Shown here: in pieces, positions 56,301-64,000 of the stretch | How positions within the stretch are numbered: position 1 is the first letter of the stretch | Layout: every line of letters starts with the position of its first letter | Source: Rhodeus uyekii | Taxonomy: Eukaryota; Chordata; Actinopteri; Cypriniformes; Acheilognathidae | Assembly (NCBI GenBank): GCA_037043235.1 | Contig: JAWRVZ010000468.1 | Coordinates: 64,501 to 128,500 of the forward strand | Length of the DNA: 64,000 bases | Reading direction: 5' to 3' | Notes under the pieces: generated by a model | What the model was told of the DNA's origin: nothing | The model's input: only the letters and a program-made list of their open reading frames with translations | The model's database searches: none | Program-made: the position numbers and the translations under genes

Positions 56301-59300
56301 GTAAACATACATCTTGGAGCAATGATTTTCCCCACTGAAATCTGAATTGCATTGTATGTCAGATACCTTTTAAAGGGGTCATAACATGACCCCTTTATGT
56401 GATTTTTTTCCCTTCAAAATATAAAAAGTCTGACATAATTCAGAACAAACACACATACAAATGAATGTATGAGAATATAGAAAATCTCCCTAAACCTCTA
56501 CACCAGGGGTCTCAAACTCAAATTACCCGGGGGCCGCAGGAGGCAGGGGGGAGGCAGGGGAGGCAGGTCCGCATCAAGAATTCCACAAAAAAAATATTTT
56601 CTCAAACGTCATTATTGACAGTTCTTTAACTTCAATGGGTTCTTCTGAGCATGAACTGTCCTGAACATAAACAGAATATTGAAGAACATGAACGGTTCTT
56701 CTGAATATGACTTGTCTTGCCTACTTCTTGCTGCCAGAGACCTGCAAATCTTCCTCTCACACAGCTGAGACACATTTGGCTTGAGAGAGGAAACAGTATA
56801 GTATCTCAGTATAGCTTGAAGATGATTGTCAGTAAGTAGACCTGGACTTACTGAAGTTCAAGGTTGAGGAAAAAGTTACAAATTTTTTTCGAGATACTAA
56901 GTCATTATTATGATAAACTGTCATTATTTTGAGATAAGTCAATATTATAAGAAACGTTCTCATTTTTTCGAGATACTAAGTCATTATTGTGAGAAACCCT
57001 CTCATTATTATGACTTAAATAATATTTTTTTTTCTCAACTGTGGCGGAAACGGGCTTCCATACTTTCCTGATGACATGAACATCGTAACATTTGTATATG
57101 GTAGAAAATACTGAGACTGCTACCGGGCTGATAATTATCAGCTGGGACTGTGGGACAGCATTAATAAATGTACTATATACAAACAATGGGATGCAGCCAC
57201 GGAGGAGTTATTTACTGGATTTTATTTTCTATATTATAACACCGATGTCCCGCAAATCAGCCCATTTCAAATGATGGAAAAACAAAATACAATCCGCATG
57301 ACGCTAAATCCAATGCCGATAACAGTAACATTCACTTCGTGCAGCTCAAAGTCAAACATGCTCAATTTCAAACACAATAAGAAGTAATAATTCTATGACG
57401 GATTTGACAAATGTGATGTTACACGGGCAGTTATGTTTCTCTGTCTGCATCAAACCCGGCTGATGCCCCGCCCCCGGGAGTCATTTACTCCACTGTGATT
57501 GGCCCCCGGAGTCATTTACTCCACTGTGATTGGCCCCCGGGAGTCATTTACTCCACTGTGATTGGCCCCCAGGAGTTATGTACTCCACTGTGATTGGTTG
57601 GCTTGTACAGCTCCAGCTCGCACGAAAAAGGAACCTTTCGCTCACACACACAACGCGGTAAAGCGCTATTCATTCAAAACTCGCGGGCCGCACTTACATT
57701 AAACTTTCATATGGTCCCGCGGGCCACAAAATATCGTTTCGCGGGCCGCAATTGTCCCGCGGGCCGCATGTTTGAGACCCCTGCTCTACACTAACATGCA
57801 AACACATGTAAACATTGATTTTTTTTTTTTCCTGAATTAAAATCGTCAGATAAATAAGTCAGATAAATAAGTTTTTCCCCCCCTGCTGTCCACCTTAATA
57901 ACTTAAATTATTACAATATCTGACACTTATTTATATAGAAAATTCTAACAAAAGGTCAACATTAAAAATTAAAAAAATGCTAAAACTTTACACAAATAAT
58001 ATTTTATAACATTTAAATAGATACCTCAATGGACACTGAATCCAAAAAGGGTAGCGGTGTTAAGAAAAACAGACTTTATGACCTAAAATAAATTGACCTT
58101 CATTTGCTCCATATAGGGCTATAGGGCCATCTAGTGACAAGAGTCATGAAATGTCATGCTATTAAAAAATAGGAAATGTATCATAATATTAAATAAATGA
58201 TAAGCTATTTGAACCAAAAATTCTAACATTAGGATTTTGGAATTTCTAACACAAGGGATTGATTTGACAGATCAGGACTACATTTTATGTGTACACCTTT
58301 TAGGAGAGACAACAAGTGTCTTTGAGCAAAAATTTACTTTAAGTTCTCTAATTAGTGTAAATGAAAGACAACGTACGTGTGAAAGGTGTCGTTGCTCTGC
58401 TGCTTACAAAAGATGCCCTGGCAGTCTTTGCTTTGATCTTTGGTTCTGGATGGATCCTTCTGATCTTTTCCATACAGCTGTGTCAGGCCAATGGTGAAAG
58501 AGATGAGCACGAGCAGGAATAAGCCAAGAAACTTCCCAAACTCTTGTAGCATCTGTCCCATGGAGATCTGAAATTACAAATACACCAACCCTTCCACATC
58601 AAAGCCTGAGCAGCCCAGACTGACTTATATATATATAGAGAGAGATGTTCCTAATGAGGAATTATCCAGGTTGAATACAACTTAAAATCCATCGTCATTA
58701 TGCTGTTAAATCGATTACAATAGAAAACCATTTGAAAATAAAAAGAAAAAAAATCTCATGGTTCCCTGAGAATAAGGACTGAGATTCTCCATCCCTAGGC
58801 GAATAGTTTCGGTATGACAGATGTGAGTTTAAATACGTCTTGACGTTGGCAGGCAGTTGTTTATGGTGTCACCACTGTTGCAACCACAGGTATAAAAGGG
58901 GCACCTGTGTAATACATCATCCACTTTCTATCTGAAGGGGACATATGGAGTGCAGGAACGACATAAGCATGGCGAAGGGACACAAAGTCTTGTTCCCTAT
59001 CCTTAGGGACTCATAGTAACATGCTTAAAGATCTTTCCTTTTGAAAGGGTATGGGGAACGGAATACCCACATCGCCATGCTGAAAAGATGAGTGGTCTAT
59101 TGGTTGAGCTAACTCAAAGATCTCACATGAGTCCTTATACTAAGGCACCAACGATGATCAGGTCAGAGCTTCTCAGAACAGATCCCAAGAGGATCATTTG
59201 CTTTGGACCCTAGTTAACATTTGTGCCAGTGTCCAGAGAGGATCTTTCAGAAAGCCTAGCACTTGGATGAAGCTAAGAAAGGTCAGTCTACTGCGTCACA

Positions 59301-61344
59301 AATTTCCACAGAGTGGAGGCCTCTATACTATACACTCTCTTAATGAGAGGAAGCCTACAACACTCTTGAACTCCATACTCAGCGAGGCTCCAGGGAGCCA
59401 AATCAGAAACACTACCTTAACTCAGCATTATTGAGAGGAGGCCTAAGAACAGAAAACACTCAGGACAGCTACTAGGAGGCTCCCCGAGGGCCTAAGCTCA
59501 CAAATGCTATCTTGAAGACAGAAGTAAATTTGACTCTCACAAGTAAGAGGCCTGACTAAACCCATCCATTAGCTGAGGTCTGAGAACAGAGGAGAGTGGA
59601 GAGTGGAGGCTCAGATTCTCTCTGGTGAGAGGAGGCCTGAACATACTGATGTGTTAGCCAAGCTCTAATGGTGGGGGCCTCAGCCTAACAATGTCCTACA
59701 CTCAAGCACAGGGAGGCTCACAGAGAGCTTACAAATACCAGATGTTATACGAGCGGAGATTGGAGGCCTCAGTAAATCCGACTCCTTGTAGCGAGAGGAG
59801 GCCTGAGGGTGCTCACCTGTTAGCCGAGATCTAAAAGGGCTCAATTTTACAATGCCTTACACTTGAGGCAGCTTAAAGGGAGGCTCACAGAGAGAATAGC
59901 TTTCTTTATTGAGAGGAGGCCTGACAAAGTTCACTCTGAGCTCTAGGAGTGTGGGCCTCAGTCTAAAAATGCTCCACATGTAGCGGAGCTCCGGGCAACT
60001 TGTCTAAGGAGGCCTCATGAGAGCAGAAACCTAAATGAATCTGACTCTCTCTAGCAAGAGGAGGCCTAACACTGCACATCAATTTGTAGGCCAGCTAGAT
60101 ACAGGAGGCTCAAGAAAAAAGGTCTACAGTGCAGCTATATTCACTGATGAACTATGGGAAAATGAGATCTGTGCAAAACAACTCTGACGACTGGGAGGAC
60201 ACCTAACAGTGTTCAATCTGTTACTGGAGTGGAAAAATTCGCTCAGAGGGAAGGAGGAGATGTTGTATACTTCTGTTGGTTCCAGGACACTGGTCGAATC
60301 TGTCCTGGATCACTTCCCTCAGTTCTTGCTTCTTTTTCTTTGCCTTACACCTATGTGATCTGCTCATCTGTTCAGCACTAACCCCCTGCCTTTGGTCCTT
60401 GGACAGAGACAACCAGGACCTACCCCAATTCCCCCCTCAGTATATCAGTTTTAAATGCGGCAGAGCGGGCGCCTTCACCTCCCTGTACTTGCTGACTAGC
60501 ACCTCGACAGAAGTGCAGACCAATTCGGAAGAAGAAACCGACGCATTGAGAAGGAAGCCCTTCTCTTTCTCTCCAGTGTTAGCCAGGTTAAACCACAGGT
60601 GTCTCTCCATTGCGGCCATCGCTACCATCAATCTACCAATCACAGTAGCCGTTTTTGTAGTGGCTGAGAAAGCCAGGTCTGTGGTGAGGCGCAACTCAGC
60701 AACCGTTGTAGGTGAGAGACCCTGGTCTTGAAACATGTCTTTCACCAAGTCATCCTGGTAAGTTTGAAGCACTGCCAGAATGTGCAGTGCAGTCCCAGCC
60801 TGATCTGCTGCCATGTATGCCCTCACATTAAACTGGATGTTGTCTTAAGGAGCTTAGATGGCAAGGCTGAAGACATCAGAGTTAATGCTTCCCTTAGTGA
60901 GAGATGCCTCACAAATGTCTCATATCGATTAATGGGAAAACAAGTATCTGTGCACACGCATCGGCTCAACATTTACATAGTTTGCAGAGAAGAACAATTG
61001 AGAGAAATGAAAACAGACTATTGCAGAACTGTGTACAAGAAACATACAAGAAAAATCAAAGAACTTCCTGTCATTCTGTAATATCAGTGCGACCACTGGT
61101 CATTATATAACAAAAAGAAAAAGCCTCACTGGTTAAACTCTTCACTGGTTCTGGCAGAGAACAGAGAAGAACTGCAATCAGAAGATATTATGATTACCTG
61201 TAAAGGTCCCAAGATGGAGCTGGTAGTGTACATGAAGAAGAGACGCAGATAGCTCAGAACATTGGCAAAAGCAAAAAGCCCTTCAGCAACCAGGATGGGA
61301 TGGAATGCATCCCAGTCTTTCCTATCTTTTTCGATGTCCTTAAA
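53130..61344 (-). CDS. trpc1: TRPC1 cation channel, last five coding exons
   Basis: Exons 61344-61198, 58567-58377, 56227-56036, 55328-55134 and 53357-53130 all have AG/GT borders and join in frame to about 250 codons without a stop. The order of parts is the S4-S5 region (GLFAFANVLSYLRLFFMYTT), S5, a pore turret with a cysteine pair, pore and S6, the TRP box EWKFARAKLW, a proline-rich LPPPFN segment, and a C-terminal coiled coil ending KYAMFYPRS. DDKCTLPPPFN and KWICSHTS distinguish TRPC1 from TRPC3/6/7 and TRPC4/5. TRPC1 is a plasma-membrane or ER subunit of receptor- and store-linked cation channels and usually pairs with other TRPCs. The N-terminal exons lie to the right of the window. 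Confidence 0.95.
53974..54242 (+). pseudogene. ISL2EU YqaJ-side ORF, deleted
   Basis: The first piece from ATG 53974 reads MALKSGKYIDGLEKVVHERY and stops after DPYKIDKLF. A second piece in another frame (54093-54242) reads HDLKSYKSLDAYNQFVNGW and ends at a GTAAGT donor. The segment linking them is deleted, and downstream nuclease exons are missing. Confidence 0.65.
54708..54906 (-). pseudogene. THAP-domain exon with in-frame stop
   Basis: Starts MVNICWVKNCTNRADVKRSF and contains the conserved TWLANR. After one TAG stop the same frame continues with CSDHFIQG, supplying the expected C and H zinc ligands, and ends at a GTAC donor. It is therefore a THAP zinc finger inactivated by one nonsense codon. 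Confidence 0.75.
55134..55328 (-). CDS. trpc1: trpc1 exon with TRP box
   Basis: 65 codons, phase 0 at both ends: NHEDKEWKFARAKLW, LPPPFNILPSPK, SKWICSHTS and KVKRQNSLK. Confidence 0.95.
55684..55868. mobile_element. MITE with AGGGTTTCTCAA ends
   Basis: Left agggtttctcaa and right ttgagaaccct are imperfect inverted repeats. The interior 'gtagagtttagctccaaccctaatcaaac' is a frequent fish repeat. Related pieces occur near 52720 and 53580. Confidence 0.5.
56036..56227 (-). CDS. trpc1: trpc1 exon with pore and S6
   Basis: Encodes GTCYALFWYIFSLAHVALFV (pore region) and VGTYNIVVVIVLTKLLVAML (S6). The first base completes a Thr codon started in the upstream exon. Confidence 0.95.
56504..57783. mobile_element. 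Non-autonomous hAT element (copy 2) in trpc1 intron
   Basis: Ends CAGGGGTCTCAAAC and GTTTGAGACCCCTG with an exact 8-bp duplication ctctacac (56496-56503 and 57784-57791). It has the same internal order as 9216-10903 on the opposite strand, including the CCAAT-box array (about 57466-57600) and the 'ataatgactta' field (about 56885-57010), but no SINE. Confidence 0.88.
57792..58376. other. trpc1 intron, no feature
   Basis: AT-rich intron sequence. Nothing else recognised. Confidence 0.4.
58377..58567 (-). CDS. trpc1: trpc1 exon with S5 and turret
   Basis: ISMGQMLQEFGKFLGLFLLV (S5) then QLYGKDQKDPSRTKD and DCQGIFCKQQSNDTFHT. The two Cys of CQGIFC are the conserved pair in the outer pore of TRPC1/4/5. 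Confidence 0.95.
58770..60830 (-). mobile_element. DIRS-type remnant in trpc1 intron
   Basis: The low-coordinate end (58770-59090) looks like a DIRS terminal repeat (ggttccctgagaa..., ggtatggggaacgg). 59250-60100 is an irregular field of 'gaggaggcctgag' repeats. 60437-60826 (minus) is an ORF1-like frame with TTVAELRLTTDLAFSATTKT and MVAMAAMERHLW, homologous to the 6300-6080 piece. No RT or recombinase remains. Confidence 0.65.
61198..61344 (-). CDS. trpc1: trpc1 exon with S4-S5 region
   Basis: 49 codons, phase 0: FKDIEKDRKDWDAFHPIL, AEGLFAFANVLSYLRLFF, MYTTSSILGPLQ. Confidence 0.95.
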
Positions 61345-61437
61345 CTGAAGCAGAGGACAAAGAAAAGGCTAGTGTAAATTGTTATCAGAAAAAATATTCA
61401 CTTTAGACAACAAGATTTTACACATTGCTAGTATATA

Positions 61438-61505
61438 CATACACACACACACACACGCACACACGCACACACGCACACACGCACACACGCACACACACAC
61501 ACACA
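61438..61505. repeat. (CA)n microsatellite with CG interruptions
   Basis: Directly abuts the start of the following LTR. Confidence 0.85.
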
Positions 61506-61508
61506 TAT

Positions 61509-61945
61509 TGTTACGGGTGAGGCTCCCTCTCCACCTCCTCCTGACCACCAGAGGGAGCTCTCACCAGAATACTAATCGCCTTGGACTACATTTCCCACTG
61601 ACACTTGCGCCTGAGACTGATTGCGAGCACACTGCAGCTCGTTACTCACCCTATATAAACACAGCACACTCACACCACCTTGCGAGGTCTTGATTTACAG
61701 TTGTGATCATTTCTGAGCGTTTATCCTTTTGTCTGTTAACCTGATTCTGACCTTGGACTGTACCCTGTTACTTGAACCTTGCCTGTTGCCCCGACCATTG
61801 CCTGTCTATCTGGATTGTGTTTGTTTGCTGCCTGCCTCGACCTAAGCATATCCCTGTTTATGATTCTGCCTGTCCCTTCTTGTATGCTGACTGTTTCCTG
61901 TAATAAACTGCAGATGGATCCTCAATCGGCTGACTCCTCGTTACA
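61509..61945 (+). repeat. 5' LTR, about 437 bp
   Basis: Begins TGTTACGGGTG and ends CTCGTTACA, followed by GAAGAC. The LTR at 26215-26709 has the same GTTACA/GAAGAC junction. AATAAA is at about 61902. The start also holds a ccaccagagggagct motif. The 3' LTR is outside the window, so the end is inferred. Confidence 0.65.
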
Positions 61946-64000
61946 GAAGACCTCGCCATCCACCGATCCAGCAGCTATCAAGCAATTATCGTTGGAACTA
62001 TCAGCACGAAGCCTCCAGCTCGCCTCACATCAACACCAGCTCAATCAGGTGAACTTTCTGACAGAGGAAATTGTGAAGATACTACAAGGTCTGCGCACCA
62101 CCTCTCCAGAGGCTGCAACAACGTTGACACCCCTCCCGGCTGACAAGCTGCACCTCTCATCTACCACCGTGAGTCCACGGCTAGCGTTTCCTGAAAGATT
62201 TGATGGCGATCCGACAAAATGTAAGGGATTCCTGCTGCAGTGTTCATTGTTTGTAACTCAGCAACCCACTTCATATCCCACGGACTTGAGCAGGACATCT
62301 TTTGTCTGTTCGTTGCTGACTGGAAAAGCTTTAGAGTGGGCCACTGCAGTGTGGAGAGAGGATGGTACTGCATTCCCTTCCTTCCATATCTTCCTACAGC
62401 GCTTTAAAGAAGTGTTTGACCATCCAGCCGGAGGTCAATCGGCTGGGGACCAGCTGCTCACACTAACACAAGGGAGAGGGACGGCAGCGGAGTATGCGCT
62501 ATCTTTTCGTACATTAGCGGCCCAAACTAATTGGGTAGAGGACACTTTGAAGCTGTTGTTCAGAAGGGGGCTATCTCAGGACCTTCAGACAGAGCTGGCC
62601 TGTCGCGATGAGGGGAGATCATTGAGTGAGTTTATCGAACTTTCAATACAGATCGACAATCTAATCCGCTCGCGGCGATCCACTCGCTCTGTTTTCACTG
62701 ACACTCCCGTCACACGCTCCACACCGATGGAGCTTGGGCATACACGCATAACACCGGCAGAACGCCAAAGACGAATCCAGTGTCGTTTATGCATGTACTG
62801 TGGCCAAGCAGGACACCTGAGAACTTCATGCCCTGTCCGTCCTACATCCTCAAAACCCGAAGTGGTGAGTGCATCTCAGCAGTCTAACTGTCCATCTTGT
62901 CTTAAAATAGCAGTGAAGGTAACGACTCAAGATCGGCACATTTCCACTACAGCTTTACTAGATTCTGGGGCAGCTGGCAACTTCATGTCATACGAATTCG
63001 CTCAACAGCATAAACTCACACTAATTCTCTGCAGCTCTCCTCTGGCAATAGAGGCGCTAGATGGACGTCCCATTGGAGCAGGAAGAGTTACACACATTAC
63101 TGAGGAGGTGTCCATGCAGGTTGGAGTGTTACATACAGAAGTGATCAGGTTCTACATAATCCGCTCCCCACATAATTCCATCATTCTTGGTCTACCCTGG
63201 CTACGTCTACACAATCCTCACATCTCATGGAAGGAGGAACAAATTGTAAAGTGGGGTTCAGACTGCCAGAGGAACTGTCTTGCTCACATCTCTCCTCTAC
63301 CCGTACAGGTCACCAACGTCAAGGAACGCCCCGCCGTCATTCCTGAGTTACCCACAGAATACTGTGATTTAACTGAGGCCTTCAGTAAAGAGAAAGCATC
63401 TCAACTCCCACCTCATCGTCCCACTGATTGCGCCATCGAACTTCTACCTGGAGCAACACCCCCTAGGGGAAGAATTTTCCCTCTGTCACAACCCGAATCT
63501 GAGGCCATGAAGTCCTACATCGAGGAAGAACTAGCCAAGGGCTTCATTAGACCCTCTACGTCCCCAGCATCAGCTGGGTTCTTCTTCGTTAAAAAGAAGG
63601 ATGGCGGCTTAAGACCCTGCATTGATTATCGCGGTCTCAATGACATAACCATCAAATTTCGATACCCTTTACCCTTGGTTCCAGCAGCACTTGAACAACT
63701 ACGTCAGGCCAGATACTTCACTAAGCTCGATCTACGCAGTGCATATAACCTTATTCGTATTAGAGAGGGCGACGAGTGGAAAACGGCTTTCTCCACCTCT
63801 TCAGGACACTATGAGTATCTAGTCATGCCCTTCGGCCTAGCTAACAGTCCTTCTGTGTTCCAGTCATTCATCAATGACGTTTTCCGTGATATGCTGGACA
63901 GATGGGTTATAGTATATATTGATGACATTTTGGTCTATTCCACTTCCTTCAAGGAGCATGTCCAGCATGTTAGAACAGTACTCAAACGCCTGATCCAGTA
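61914..64000 (+). CDS. Gag-pol polyprotein of Ty3-type element (open at window edge)
   Basis: One frame, no stop. The gag capsid-like region (ERFDGDPTKCKGFLLQCSLF) is followed by a zinc knuckle CMYCGQAGHLRTSC (C-x2-C-x4-H-x4-C). A protease with LLDSGAAGNF and ILGLPWL comes next, then the reverse transcriptase with FFVKKKDGGLRPCIDYRGLN, KLDLRSAYNLIRI, FGLANSPSVFQ and the catalytic YIDD box near 63918. The protein makes cDNA and virus-like particles for retrotransposition. The first in-frame ATG (61914) lies inside the LTR end. The place where this family usually starts, 'gatccagca', here has acc instead of atg (about 61958), so the true start is uncertain. Confidence 0.9.
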   Translation, partial: MDPQSADSSLQKTSPSTDPAAIKQLSLELSARSLQLASHQHQLNQVNFLTEEIVKILQGLRTTSPEAATTLTPLPADKLHLSSTTVSPRLAFPERFDGDPTKCKGFLLQCSLFVTQQPTSYPTDLSRTSFVCSLLTGKALEWATAVWREDGTAFPSFHIFLQRFKEVFDHPAGGQSAGDQLLTLTQGRGTAAEYALSFRTLAAQTNWVEDTLKLLFRRGLSQDLQTELACRDEGRSLSEFIELSIQIDNLIRSRRSTRSVFTDTPVTRSTPMELGHTRITPAERQRRIQCRLCMYCGQAGHLRTSCPVRPTSSKPEVVSASQQSNCPSCLKIAVKVTTQDRHISTTALLDSGAAGNFMSYEFAQQHKLTLILCSSPLAIEALDGRPIGAGRVTHITEEVSMQVGVLHTEVIRFYIIRSPHNSIILGLPWLRLHNPHISWKEEQIVKWGSDCQRNCLAHISPLPVQVTNVKERPAVIPELPTEYCDLTEAFSKEKASQLPPHRPTDCAIELLPGATPPRGRIFPLSQPESEAMKSYIEEELAKGFIRPSTSPASAGFFFVKKKDGGLRPCIDYRGLNDITIKFRYPLPLVPAALEQLRQARYFTKLDLRSAYNLIRIREGDEWKTAFSTSSGHYEYLVMPFGLANSPSVFQSFINDVFRDMLDRWVIVYIDDILVYSTSFKEHVQHVRTVLKRLIQ

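Larger units (their letters stand above)
61509..64000 (+). mobile_element. Ty3-type LTR retrotransposon, 5' part
   Basis: The LTR is followed by an uninterrupted gag-pol frame to the window edge. It sits in a trpc1 intron in antisense orientation. No frame damage is visible over about 2.1 kb, suggesting a young copy. Confidence 0.9.

Noticed and set aside
60276..60731. 151-codon plus-strand frame
   Set aside because: It is the antisense of the DIRS ORF1-like region, whose recognisable motifs are on the minus strand.

Overview
The window is nuclear DNA from a ray-finned fish, most likely a cyprinid or close relative. This rests on spliced vertebrate genes (trpc1 and an NXPE-family gene), many decayed DIRS, Ty3-type, hAT and Tc1/pogo elements, a 5S-rRNA-derived SINE, and long CA/GA/TA microsatellites. 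No bacterial-type genes, CRISPR array or rRNA/tRNA gene is present.

Layout. (1) About 1-44.7 kb is an old tandem duplication with a period near 22 kb. Unit 1 (about 2.5-20.4 kb) and unit 2 (about 27.1-44.6 kb) each carry minus-strand NXPE-like exons and the same downstream non-coding blocks. Pieces of DIRS retroelement lie at 1-925, 22.2-23.44 and 44.59-44.71 kb, that is, at the borders of the units. Because the units are paralogous, each can serve as the empty site for insertions in the other. At least nine insertions can be placed this way, several with target-site duplications. NXPE copy 1 has four exons and lacks the last two. Copy 2 has all six exons (549 codons) but carries a stop codon in its first visible exon. 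(2) 44.7-47.7 kb is gene-poor repeat debris. (3) 47.74-52.14 kb is a 4.4-kb unit bounded by perfect 16-bp inverted repeats. It carries a three-finger C2H2 ORF and a spliced 135-codon ORF of a teleost multicopy family. (4) 52.9-61.3 kb holds the last five coding exons of trpc1 on the minus strand, intact. Its introns contain an ISL2EU-type remnant, a hAT element and a DIRS remnant. (5) 61.5-64.0 kb is the 5' half of a young Ty3-type retrotransposon on the plus strand, with an LTR and an open gag-pol frame running off the window, antisense to trpc1.

Most unusual elements. Two insertions (32166-34741 and 36050-38579) share a split-direct-repeat architecture: a 328-bp block made of both termini fused, then a body, then a second copy of the right terminus. 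The better of the two insertion sites shows no target duplication. This resembles Ngaro/DIRS-like tyrosine-recombinase retroelements, but no recombinase or reverse transcriptase was found. Both bodies contain a minisatellite in which each unit folds into two short hairpins with UGCG loops closed by C-G, the UNCG-tetraloop type if transcribed from the plus strand. A second candidate novelty is the 1.2-kb insertion at 13177-14412, whose minus strand encodes a short single-pass membrane ORF followed, in a shifted frame, by a coiled-coil-like ORF.

The only host gene that looks functional here is trpc1. Coordinates of repeats are read by eye. Family assignments rest on motif recognition, not on database searches.
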